A stretch of DNA of 64,000 nt from Dechloromonas sp. (GTDB lineage: Bacteria; Pseudomonadota; Gammaproteobacteria; Burkholderiales; Rhodocyclaceae). Below the pieces are notes generated by a model. It was not told where the DNA came from. It searched no databases and saw only the letters and a list, made by a program, of their open reading frames with translations. A program made the translations under genes and the position numbers. Of the stretch, positions 49,662 to 58,745 are shown one piece after another (the stretch's first letter is position 1; the number at the start of each line of letters is the position of its first letter). The stretch covers positions 62,001 through 126,000 of the forward strand of contig JAQUAX010000002.1 of the NCBI GenBank assembly GCA_028687035.1, read 5' to 3'.

Positions 49662-49668
49662 TTTATTG
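49656..49668 (+). promoter_or_regulatory. IHF-binding site upstream of hupS
   Basis: AATCAATTTATTG matches the IHF consensus WATCAANNNNTTR at every fixed position in an otherwise GC-rich region. It lies between the upstream inverted repeat and the -24/-12 element, as needed for DNA bending. Confidence 0.75.
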
Positions 49669-49683
49669 ATTTTGAATCCGGTT

Positions 49684-49698
49684 TGGCACGCCGCTTGC
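49684..49698 (+). promoter_or_regulatory. hupS: sigma54 promoter of the hup operon
   Basis: TGGCACGCCGCTTGC matches the -24/-12 consensus TGGCAC-N5-TTGC exactly, with GG and GC ten bases apart. The predicted start is near 49710, 27 bases before the hupS GTG. Confidence 0.9.
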
Positions 49699-49736
49699 GA
49701 TTCACGCCCCACACACCTGACGATGGGGAGAGCGAA

Positions 49737-50834
49737 GTGACCGAGACCTTTTACGACGTACTGCGCCGCCAGGGCATCACCCGGCGCAGCTTCCTGAAGT
49801 TCTGCAGCCTGACCGCGACCTCCCTGGGTCTGGGCAGCGCCGCGGCGCCGCGCATCGCGCATGCGCTGGAAACCAAACCGCGCACGCCGGTGATCTGGCT
49901 GCACGGCCTGGAATGCACCTGCTGTTCCGAATCCTTCATCCGCTCGGCGCACCCGCTGACCAAGGATGTCGTGCTGTCCATGCTGTCGCTCGACTATGAC
50001 GACACGCTGATGGCCGCCGCCGGCCACCAGGCCGAGGCGATCATCGAAGAGGTCAAGAAGAAGTACAAGGGCAACTACATCGTCGCCGTCGAGGGCAATC
50101 CGCCGCTCAACGAGGACGGCATGTTCTGCATCCACGGCGGCCGTCCGTTCGTGGAAGTGCTCAAGGAAACCTGCGCCGACGCCAAGGCCATCATCAGCTG
50201 GGGCGCCTGCGCCTCCTACGGCTGCGTGCAGGCCGCCAAGCCGAATCCGACGCGGGCGACGCCGGTGCACAAGGTCATTTCCGGCAAGCCGATCATCAAC
50301 GTGCCGGGCTGCCCGCCGATTGCCGAGGTGATGACCGGCGTCGTCACCTACATGCTGACCTTCGACCGCATTCCCGAGCTCGACCGCCAGGGCCGGCCGA
50401 AGATGTTCTACGGCCAGCGCATCCACGACAAGTGCTATCGCCGCGGCCATTTTGACGCCGGCCAGTTCGCCGAGGCCTGGGACGACGAGGGCGCACGCAA
50501 GGGCTACTGCCTGTACAAGATGGGCTGCAAGGGGCCGACCACCTACAACGCCTGCTCGTCCATGCGCTGGAACGGCGGCGTCTCGTGGCCGGTGCAGTCC
50601 GGCCACGGCTGCATCGGCTGTTCGGAAGAGGGTTTCTGGGACAAGGGCAGCTTCTACGACCGCGTGACCTCGATCACGCCGTTCGGCGCCGAATCGAACG
50701 CCGACACCATCGGCAAGGCCGCCGCCGGCACCGTCGGCGCGGCGATCGCCGCGCACGCCGCGGTGACCGCACTGGCCCGCGCCCGCCAGAAGGCCGGCGA
50801 ACCGTCCACGACCAGCGAACAGAAGGGGGAATGA
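49737..50834 (+). CDS. hupS: [NiFe] uptake hydrogenase small subunit
   Basis: A 365-residue iron-sulfur subunit that carries electrons from the Ni-Fe site. A twin-arginine signal ([10 protein letters not shown], about 19-28) ends near AHA. The proximal cluster cysteines are in [11 protein letters not shown]; further ligands are in [47 protein letters not shown] and [17 protein letters not shown]-terminal hydrophobic helix should anchor it to the membrane near HupC. The GTG at 49737 is preceded by GGGGAG at 6 bases and gives the standard N-terminus. It is four bases from hupL. Confidence 0.95.
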   Translation: MTETFYDVLRRQGITRRSFLKFCSLTATSLGLGSAAAPRIAHALETKPRTPVIWLHGLECTCCSESFIRSAHPLTKDVVLSMLSLDYDDTLMAAAGHQAEAIIEEVKKKYKGNYIVAVEGNPPLNEDGMFCIHGGRPFVEVLKETCADAKAIISWGACASYGCVQAAKPNPTRATPVHKVISGKPIINVPGCPPIAEVMTGVVTYMLTFDRIPELDRQGRPKMFYGQRIHDKCYRRGHFDAGQFAEAWDDEGARKGYCLYKMGCKGPTTYNACSSMRWNGGVSWPVQSGHGCIGCSEEGFWDKGSFYDRVTSITPFGAESNADTIGKAAAGTVGAAIAAHAAVTALARARQKAGEPSTTSEQKGE

Positions 50835-50838
50835 TCCG

Positions 50839-52632
<1,794 letters not shown>

Positions 52633-52654
52633 GCGGGCCGGAAAGGAGGCTGAA

Positions 52655-53359
52655 ATGCTCTCTCAACAGGACATGCTGGAGGCCGAGCGGCACGGTCGGC
52701 AGGTGCGTTCGATCTACGTCTACGAGGCGCCGGTTCGCCTGTGGCACTGGGTCAACGCGCTGGCGATGGTGGTGCTGGCGGTCACCGGCTATTTCATCGG
52801 CAAGCCCCTGCCGACGGTGCCCGGCGAAGCCGCCGAGAACTTCGTCATGGGCTACCTCCGCTTCGCCCATTTCGCCGCTGCCTACATCTTCGCCGTCGGC
52901 CTGCTCGGTCGCATCTACTGGGCCTTCGTCGGCAACCACCACGCCAAGCAGATTTTCCGGCTGCCGATCACCAACGGCCAGTGGTGGAGCGAAGTCTTCT
53001 TCGAGCTGCGCTGGTACCTGTTCCTCGAGAGGACGCCGAAGAAATACGTCGGCCACAACCCGATGGCGCAACTGATGATGTTCTTCTTCTTCACGGTGCT
53101 GGCGGTCGGCATGGTGTTCACCGGCTTCGCGCTGTACAGCGAGGGGGCCGGGCTGGGCAGCTGGCAGGATGCGCTGTTCGGCTGGGTGATCCCGGCGCTC
53201 GGCGGCTCGATGCAGGTGCATAACCTGCACCGGCTGGGCATGTGGATCATGATGACCTTCGTGCTGGTGCATGTGTACGCGGCGATCCGCGAAGACATCA
53301 TGAGCCGGCAGTCGCTGATCTCGACGATGGTCAGCGGCTGGCGGATGTTCAAGGACTGA
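52655..53359 (+). CDS. hupC: hydrogenase cytochrome b subunit
   Basis: A 234-residue di-heme b-type membrane anchor passing electrons from HupSL to quinone. Heme-ligand histidines occur in PVRLWHWVNALAM, YLRFAHFAAAYIFAVG and VHNLHRLGMWIMMTFVLVHVYAAIRED. Four membrane helices are visible. GGAGG precedes the ATG. Its stop overlaps a possible 34-residue reading frame (TGATG) that ends before a strong terminator. Confidence 0.93.
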   Translation: MLSQQDMLEAERHGRQVRSIYVYEAPVRLWHWVNALAMVVLAVTGYFIGKPLPTVPGEAAENFVMGYLRFAHFAAAYIFAVGLLGRIYWAFVGNHHAKQIFRLPITNGQWWSEVFFELRWYLFLERTPKKYVGHNPMAQLMMFFFFTVLAVGMVFTGFALYSEGAGLGSWQDALFGWVIPALGGSMQVHNLHRLGMWIMMTFVLVHVYAAIREDIMSRQSLISTMVSGWRMFKD

Positions 53360-53463
53360 TGGCCATGCTTGCCAGGGCTGCGTTGTCGGCGCTTGCCGTG
53401 CAGATGCACTGTCTGCGCGCCGCCGCCTTGCCCTGGCGGCGCCTGGTCATCAGCAGGATTTAG
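53359..53463 (+). CDS. possible 34-residue reading frame after hupC
   Basis: Starts in the hupC stop (TGATG) and reads MAMLARAALSALAVQMHC and onward to TAG at 53461-53463. It fits between hupC and the terminator and could be translated by re-initiation. No family match is recognised, and GC-rich chance frames are common here, so this is tentative. Confidence 0.25.
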   Translation: MAMLARAALSALAVQMHCLRAAALPWRRLVISRI

Positions 53464-53480
53464 CGTCTTACCTTGCGTTC

Positions 53481-53516
53481 GCCCCGGCGTGCTTCGGCAC
53501 CCGGGGCATTTTTTCC
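53481..53516 (+). terminator. intrinsic terminator between hupC and hupD
   Basis: GCCCCGG (53481-53487) pairs with CCGGGGC (53501-53507) and GTGC with GCAC around a TTCG tetraloop, then ATTTTTT. With only one bulged C this is an 11-bp stem. It ends about 12 bases before the hupD ATG, so it should lower, not abolish, accessory-gene expression relative to hupSLC. Confidence 0.85.
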
Positions 53517-53527
53517 GGAACATCGAC

Positions 53528-54145
53528 ATGAACTCCAAACGCATCCTGGTTCTCGGCATCGGCAACCTGCTGTGGGCCGACGAAGGCTTCGGCGTCCGCT
53601 GCGTCGAGGCGCTGAATGCCGGCTGGCGCTTCCCGCCGCAGGTGACGCTGATGGACGGCGGCACGCAGGGTCTTTACCTGCTGCCCTACGTGCAGCAGGC
53701 CGACTGCCTGCTGGTTTTCGACGCGGTCGATTACGGTGACCCGGCCGGCGCGCTGCGCGAGGTCGTCGGCGACCAGGTGCCGCGCTTCATGGGCGCCAAG
53801 AAGATGAGCCTGCACCAGACCGGTTTCCAGGAAGTGCTGATGGCCGCCGAACTGACCGGCAAGCTGCCGGCCGAACTGGTGCTGATCGGCGTCCAGCCCG
53901 AGGAACTGGAGGACTACGGCGGCAGCCTGCGCGACGTCGTCAAGCGCCAGATGGTGCCGTCGCTGAATCTCGCGCTCGACTGGCTGGAGCGCTGGGGCGC
54001 CCCGGGTTCGGTGCGCGACGGCGAGGCCGAGGCGCTGACCGATGCGGCGCTGGCCATCGACGCTTACGAGGCCGGCCGGCCGTCGGCCGAACTCGCCTAC
54101 CGGCTGGGCGACGCCCGTTTCCTGAATCTCGACGGAGCCCTCTGA
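53528..54145 (+). CDS. hupD: hydrogenase maturation endopeptidase
   Basis: A 205-residue HyaD/HybD-type protease that trims the HupL C-terminus once nickel is inserted. Nickel-sensing residues are in GIGNLLWADEGFGV (Glu), VFDAVDYGD (Asp) and KMSLHQTGFQE (His). It begins just after the intrinsic terminator with only a weak ribosome-binding site (GGAA). Confidence 0.93.
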   Translation: MNSKRILVLGIGNLLWADEGFGVRCVEALNAGWRFPPQVTLMDGGTQGLYLLPYVQQADCLLVFDAVDYGDPAGALREVVGDQVPRFMGAKKMSLHQTGFQEVLMAAELTGKLPAELVLIGVQPEELEDYGGSLRDVVKRQMVPSLNLALDWLERWGAPGSVRDGEAEALTDAALAIDAYEAGRPSAELAYRLGDARFLNLDGAL

Positions 54146-54146
54146 C

Positions 54147-54449
54147 ATGTGTCTCGGCGTGCCGCTGCAGGTCGTCGAATCCGGGGAGCATTTCGCGCGC
54201 TGCGCCGGGCAGGGCGGCGAGTCCCGCGTCGATCTGGCGCTGGTCGGACCGCAGCCGCCGGGCACCTGGCTGCTGACCTTCCTCGGCGCCGCGCGCGAGG
54301 TCATTTCTGCCGAGCGCGCCGCCGCGATCGAGTCGGCGCTGGCTGCGCTGGCCGCGGTCGACGCCGGCGAAACCGATCTTTCCGCCTTTTTCGCGGATCT
54401 CGACCGCGAACCCCAACTGCCCGATTTCCTGAGGACGCAGACCGCATGA
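54147..54449 (+). CDS. hupF: HypC/HupF-family hydrogenase chaperone
   Basis: A 100-residue chaperone starting MCLGVPLQV, whose second-residue cysteine contacts the Fe(CN)2CO unit or HupL. As the only HypC-like gene in the window and placed within the hup genes, it is taken as HupF, which protects HupL in the presence of oxygen; a HypC role cannot be excluded. It overlaps hupG by ATGA. Confidence 0.88.
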   Translation: MCLGVPLQVVESGEHFARCAGQGGESRVDLALVGPQPPGTWLLTFLGAAREVISAERAAAIESALAALAAVDAGETDLSAFFADLDREPQLPDFLRTQTA

Positions 54450-54904
54450 GCCTGACCCTGACCGCCGGACCCAGTTCGCTCGACCGCCTCGAAACGGCGA
54501 TCGGCCGCCTCGTGCAAAAGCACGCCTTCACCCGCGTCGACCGCGAGCGGCCGGAATTCCCGGCCGGCCTGACGGCGCTGCTGCTGACCGAGGACCCGCA
54601 ACGCAATCCCGAGGTGCTCGACGCCTGCGTGATCCTGCCCGAGGCGCTGAAGCCGCTCGGCGACTCGGTCGCCCGCGCCGTCGCCGGGCCGGAAACGGCG
54701 ACGGCGCTGATGCAGCGCTACGGCGTCGCGCGCGCGCCGGCCGTCGTTTTCCTGCGCGACGGCGACTACCTCGGCGTGCTGGCCGGCATCCGCGACTGGA
54801 GCGAGTACCAGACCGAACTGTCCCGCCTGCTGAACGGCCCGGCGCAGCCGAAGCCGATCGGCATCCCCGTCCGTAGTGGAACCGCCCAAGGAGCCTGCGC
54901 ATGA
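54446..54904 (+). CDS. hupG: hydrogenase accessory protein HupG (HyaE-like)
   Basis: A 152-residue thioredoxin-fold protein without a CxxC motif, as in HyaE/HupG, which act as chaperones for the Tat-exported small subunit. The ending YGVARAPAVVFLRDGDYLGVLAGIRDW is typical. Coupled by ATGA to both neighbours. Confidence 0.87.
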   Translation: MSLTLTAGPSSLDRLETAIGRLVQKHAFTRVDRERPEFPAGLTALLLTEDPQRNPEVLDACVILPEALKPLGDSVARAVAGPETATALMQRYGVARAPAVVFLRDGDYLGVLAGIRDWSEYQTELSRLLNGPAQPKPIGIPVRSGTAQGACA

Positions 54905-55764
54905 ACCCCGCCACGCTGCGTCCTTTCCCGATTTCCGTCGTCGCCATGGGGCCCGGCTCGCAGGGCGACGAAGCGCCGGACTACCTGCCGATGCCGCAGG
55001 GCATGGCCGTTTTCGACGCGCCGCGCCTGCCCGAAAATGCCGAGCCCGAGGCCGTCGACCGCGCCGTGTCCACGCTGGGTGCCTTCCTCGATGCGGCGGC
55101 GGCAGCCGGTTTCGCCGGCGGCGCCCGGCTCGACCTGCTCGGCCTCGACCCGGCGGTGCGCGACGTGATCAACCAGTCGCTCGGTTTCGGCGAAGTCAGC
55201 GCCTTCACGACCGCGCCCGGCCACTGGCGCGTGCAGGAAACCGCCTTCGCCGGTCTGTGGCGCGTGCTCGAACTGGCCGACGACGGCGCCTTCGTCGTCG
55301 ACCGGCTGAAAACCGGCGCCGTGCCGGCCGTGCTCGGCGACGCGATGCTTGCCACCGCCGCCGGCGAACTGGCGCCGCCAGCCTACCCGCCCGGCTGCAT
55401 GAACGCCCGGGCGCTGGTCGAGGAGATCCGGCTGCGGGCTGCGGCCTGGCGGCCGGGCGCGGCGCCGCACGTGATCAACCTGAGCCTGCTGCCGGTCAGC
55501 GACGCCGACCTCGACACGCTGTACGGCTGGCTCGGCCACCGCGAGGTGTCGATCCTGTCGCGCGGCTACGGCAACTGCCGGGTGACCAGCACGCGGCTGC
55601 GCAACATCTGGTGGGTGCAGTACTTCAACAGCATGGACGCACTGATCCTGAACTCGATCGAGGTCACCGCGATGCCCGACGTCGTGCCGGCCTCGGCCGA
55701 GGATTTCGCCGACTCGCTGCAGCGCCTGCGCGACTACCTGGAGATGATGGCCGAGCCGGTCTGA
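54901..55764 (+). CDS. hupH: hydrogenase accessory protein HupH (HyaF-like)
   Basis: A 287-residue protein of the HupH/HyaF family, implicated in small-subunit Fe-S maturation. Typical segments: GPGSQGDEAPDYLPMPQGM, LGFGEVSAF-like SLGFGEVSAFTT, and SRGYGNCRVTSTRLRNIWWVQYFNSMDALILNSIEV. It is followed by a 69-base gap before hupI, one of the wider gaps of the cluster. Confidence 0.9.
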   Translation: MNPATLRPFPISVVAMGPGSQGDEAPDYLPMPQGMAVFDAPRLPENAEPEAVDRAVSTLGAFLDAAAAAGFAGGARLDLLGLDPAVRDVINQSLGFGEVSAFTTAPGHWRVQETAFAGLWRVLELADDGAFVVDRLKTGAVPAVLGDAMLATAAGELAPPAYPPGCMNARALVEEIRLRAAAWRPGAAPHVINLSLLPVSDADLDTLYGWLGHREVSILSRGYGNCRVTSTRLRNIWWVQYFNSMDALILNSIEVTAMPDVVPASAEDFADSLQRLRDYLEMMAEPV

Positions 55765-55833
55765 TGCGGTCCCGCTTGCGCGCCCGGCGCGCCTGCGGTC
55801 TACTGCCTTTCCTGTCCGATTCCCGCTGCGACG

Positions 55834-56034
55834 ATGCGTTTCGAAGGTTCCTTTCTCGACGTCCAACCCGACGACCGCCTGGAGTGCGGCATCTGCTGGT
55901 GGGTCTACGACCCGGCGGTCGGCGACGAGACGCGCAACGTGCCGCCGGGCACGCCCTTCGCCGCGCTGCCCGACGACTGGTGCTGCCCGGGCTGCGACGC
56001 GCCGCGGTACAAGTTCATGGTGCTCGGCGAATGA
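55834..56034 (+). CDS. hupI: hydrogenase-associated rubredoxin
   Basis: A 66-residue rubredoxin with the iron ligands in ECGICWWVYDP and DDWCCPGCDAP. Rubredoxins in hup clusters support small-subunit assembly in air. The stop overlaps hupJ by ATGA. Confidence 0.94.
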   Translation: MRFEGSFLDVQPDDRLECGICWWVYDPAVGDETRNVPPGTPFAALPDDWCCPGCDAPRYKFMVLGE

Positions 56035-56501
56035 GCGCCTGGCCCGACAACCCGGCGCTGGCGCTCGAAGCCGCCTTCGCCGGCATCGCCCGCACGCGGA
56101 TGGCCGACGTGCCGCTGTGCAACCCGGCGCTGCGGGTCGAGGCGGTCGGCTTCCGCGCGCTGGCCGACGGCCACTGGCTGGGCATCATGGTCACGCCGTG
56201 GGCGATCAACCTGCTGCGCCTGCCCGGCGCCGGCGCCGACTGGCCGGCCACCGCCGCCGGCGGGCGCCACGTGTGGTCGCTCGGCTCCGGCGATTACGAA
56301 TTCATCGTCGCCGAAGAGGAAAGCCTGGGCGTCTACCACCTGTGCTCCCTGTTCTCGCCGGCCCTCGAATTCCCGGACCACGCGCAGGCCCGGCTGACCG
56401 CGCTGGCCGCGGTGCAGGCCGTGCACGGCGCGCCGCTCGAGGCGCCGCCTCCCGCCGCGCGGCCGACCGGCCGGCGCGCCTTCCTCGGGCTGGGTCGATG
56501 A
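56031..56501 (+). CDS. hupJ: hydrogenase assembly chaperone HupJ (HybE family)
   Basis: A 156-residue HybE/HupJ-type protein. Diagnostic parts are the N-terminal helix with ARTRMADVPLCNPALRVEAVGF and GIMVTPWAINLLRLPG. It probably proofreads small-subunit export. It overlaps hupI and hupK by ATGA. Confidence 0.9.
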   Translation: MSAWPDNPALALEAAFAGIARTRMADVPLCNPALRVEAVGFRALADGHWLGIMVTPWAINLLRLPGAGADWPATAAGGRHVWSLGSGDYEFIVAEEESLGVYHLCSLFSPALEFPDHAQARLTALAAVQAVHGAPLEAPPPAARPTGRRAFLGLGR

Positions 56502-57391
56502 ACCCGGCCGGCCAGCTCGACATCCGCGCGGCCTACCGCGACGGCCAGTTGCACGAAATCGCGGTCGACCTGCGCCGGCCGCCGGTTTCCCGGCTGTTCG
56601 TCGGCCAGGCGCCGGAAGTCGTCGTCAAGACCGTGCCCTACCTGTATTCGCTGTGCAGCGAGGCGCAGCGGGCGGCGGCGCAGGCGGCGCTGGCCGTCGC
56701 CGGGGACGGCCAGCCGCGGCCGGTCAACGACGCCGCGCTATGGACCGAGGTGCTGCACGAGACGCTGTGGCGCCTGCTGCTCGACTGGCCGGCCGCCTTC
56801 GGGCTGCCGGCGGCGCGCGCCGAATTCGCCGCCTGGCGAGCCGAGCGCCAGGGCGACTGCGCGGGGGTGACCCGGCGCCTGCTCGACGGCTGCGTCGCTC
56901 GGCTGGCCGCCGACTGTCTGGCCGCGCTCGACGCCGCCGACGCCGCCGCCGCGGCGGCGCCGATCCCCGATCCCGCGGCCTGGCTGCCCTGGTGGCGCGG
57001 CGAGGCGGCCGCGCCGCCGGCGCCGGCGATGCCGGGCTCGATCGCCGCTGCGCTGCGCGGCCGGCTGGCGCAGCTCGAAACCGCTGCGCAGGCGCTGGCC
57101 GACGGCCGGCCCTTCCCGGTCGCCGCCGCCGGCGGCGGCGGACTGGGACTGGCCCAGTCCGCGACCGCGCGCGGCGTGCTGACCCACGCGGTGCGCGTCG
57201 CCGACGGCCGGGTCACCGATTACCGCGTGCTGGCGCCGACCGACGCCTTCTTCCGCGACGCCGCCGGCCTGTCCGGGCTGCTCGCCGGCGTCGCCGCGGC
57301 GACCCGCGACGCGGCGCGGCGCCGGCTGGAACAGGCCGTGCTGGCGCTCGATCCCTGTCTGCCTTACCAACTGGAAATCAACGATGCATGA
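56498..57391 (+). CDS. hupK: hydrogenase accessory protein HupK
   Basis: A 297-residue protein that resembles a shortened, inactive hydrogenase large subunit. Near its C-terminus ALDPCLPYQLEI retains the DPC of the nickel-ligand motif (DPCLACS in HupL) but lacks the second cysteine. HupK is thought to be a scaffold for building the Ni-Fe cofactor. It is very alanine-rich and overlaps hypA by 8 bases. Confidence 0.88.
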   Translation: MNPAGQLDIRAAYRDGQLHEIAVDLRRPPVSRLFVGQAPEVVVKTVPYLYSLCSEAQRAAAQAALAVAGDGQPRPVNDAALWTEVLHETLWRLLLDWPAAFGLPAARAEFAAWRAERQGDCAGVTRRLLDGCVARLAADCLAALDAADAAAAAAPIPDPAAWLPWWRGEAAAPPAPAMPGSIAAALRGRLAQLETAAQALADGRPFPVAAAGGGGLGLAQSATARGVLTHAVRVADGRVTDYRVLAPTDAFFRDAAGLSGLLAGVAAATRDAARRRLEQAVLALDPCLPYQLEINDA

Positions 57392-57725
57392 AATGTCGCT
57401 GGCCGAGGGCGTGCTGCAACTGGTCGAAGACACCGCGCGCCGCGAGGGCGCCCGCCGGGTCAAGCTGGTCGTGCTGGAAATCGGCCGGCTGTCGTCGGTC
57501 GAGCCGGAGGCGCTGAAATTCTGTTTCGAGGCGGTCACTCACGGTAGCATTGCCGCCGGGGCGGCGCTGGACATCGTCGACGTGCCGGGGGCGGGCTGGT
57601 GCCTGCCCTGCGCGGCGACGGTGCCGTTGCAGGAAATCTACGGGGCCTGCCCGAACTGCGGCAGCCACCAGGTGCAGCCGACGGCCGGCACCGAGATGCG
57701 GGTCAGGGAAATCGAGATCGACTAG
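57384..57725 (+). CDS. hypA: hydrogenase nickel incorporation protein HypA
   Basis: A 113-residue nickel metallochaperone. The N-terminal MHEMSLAEG holds the nickel-binding MHE; the zinc site is CLPC...CPNC. It is followed 12 bases later by hypB. Confidence 0.95.
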   Translation: MHEMSLAEGVLQLVEDTARREGARRVKLVVLEIGRLSSVEPEALKFCFEAVTHGSIAAGAALDIVDVPGAGWCLPCAATVPLQEIYGACPNCGSHQVQPTAGTEMRVREIEID

Positions 57726-57737
57726 GGAGACGACAGG

Positions 57738-58661
57738 ATGTGTACAGTTTGCGGCTGCGGTGCCGGTGAAACGAAGATCGAGGGGCATGAACACGCGCAT
57801 GTCCATGCCGACGGCACGGTGCATAGCCACCCGCACGGCCACGGCGACGACCACCACCACGAGCACGGCATCGGCGGCGACCTCGACTTCGGCGCCGGCC
57901 CGGCCCGCGCCCACGTGCCCGGCATGAGCCAGTCGCGGATGGTGCAGATCGAGCAGGACATCCTGTCCAAGAACAACGCCTACGCCGCGGCCAACCGCAA
58001 ATGGTTCGACGAGCGCGGCATCTTCGCGCTGAACCTGGTGTCCAGCCCGGGGTCCGGCAAGACGACGCTGCTCTGCCGGACGATCGAGCTGCTGAAGGAC
58101 AAGGTCGGCATCGTCGTCGTCGAAGGCGACCAGCAGACCGCCAACGACGCCGAACGCATCCGCGCGACCGGCGTGCCGGCGCTGCAGATCAACACCGGCA
58201 AGGGCTGCCACCTCGACGGCCACATGGTCGGCCACGCGATCGAGCGCCTGCAGCCGGCCGACGAATCGCTGTTCCTGATCGAGAACGTCGGCAATCTGGT
58301 GTGCCCGGCCGCGTTCGATCTCGGCGAGCACCACAAGGTCGCGATCCTGTCGGTCACCGAGGGCGAGGACAAGCCGCTGAAATACCCGGACATGTTCCGC
58401 GCCGCCGACGTGATGCTGCTGAACAAGTGCGACCTGCTGCCCTACCTCGAGTTCGACGCCGACCTTGCCGAAGCCAACGCGCGCCGGGTCAATCCGGACC
58501 TGACCGTGCTGCGCGTGTCGGCGACGACCGGCGAAGGCATGGCGGCCTGGACCGACTGGATCGAATCGGGGCTGGAAGCGCAGCGCGGCAAGCACGGCGC
58601 GACCGTCGACGCGCTGAAGGCGCGCATCGCCGACCTGGAGCGCCAGCTCGCGGCCCGCTGA
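57738..58661 (+). CDS. hypB: hydrogenase nickel incorporation GTPase HypB
   Basis: A 307-residue GTPase that delivers nickel to HupL with HypA. The N-terminal MCTVCGCG is the high-affinity nickel site and is followed by a histidine-rich store (about residues 17-45). The P-loop is SSPGSGKTT, with the G-domain metal site [10 protein letters not shown] and NKCDLLP. The cluster ends here: no hypF, C, D or E follows, and the next gene is on the other strand. Confidence 0.96.
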   Translation: MCTVCGCGAGETKIEGHEHAHVHADGTVHSHPHGHGDDHHHEHGIGGDLDFGAGPARAHVPGMSQSRMVQIEQDILSKNNAYAAANRKWFDERGIFALNLVSSPGSGKTTLLCRTIELLKDKVGIVVVEGDQQTANDAERIRATGVPALQINTGKGCHLDGHMVGHAIERLQPADESLFLIENVGNLVCPAAFDLGEHHKVAILSVTEGEDKPLKYPDMFRAADVMLLNKCDLLPYLEFDADLAEANARRVNPDLTVLRVSATTGEGMAAWTDWIESGLEAQRGKHGATVDALKARIADLERQLAAR

Positions 58662-58670
58662 GGCAGAGCC

Positions 58671-58720
58671 TGCGCCAAGCCAGCTGTTGCGACGACCGTG
58701 TTTGGCGCAGTACGGTCGTC
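58671..58720. repeat. interleaved inverted repeats after hypB
   Basis: Two perfect 8-base inverted repeats interlock in A-B-A'-B' order: TGCGCCAA (58671) with TTGGCGCA (58702), and GACGACCG (58691) with CGGTCGTC (58713). They can form alternative hairpins or a pseudoknot in RNA. No T tract follows on either strand. Confidence 0.6.
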
Positions 58721-58745
58721 CGGCTGCCGCGCAAGCCGGGTCTTG

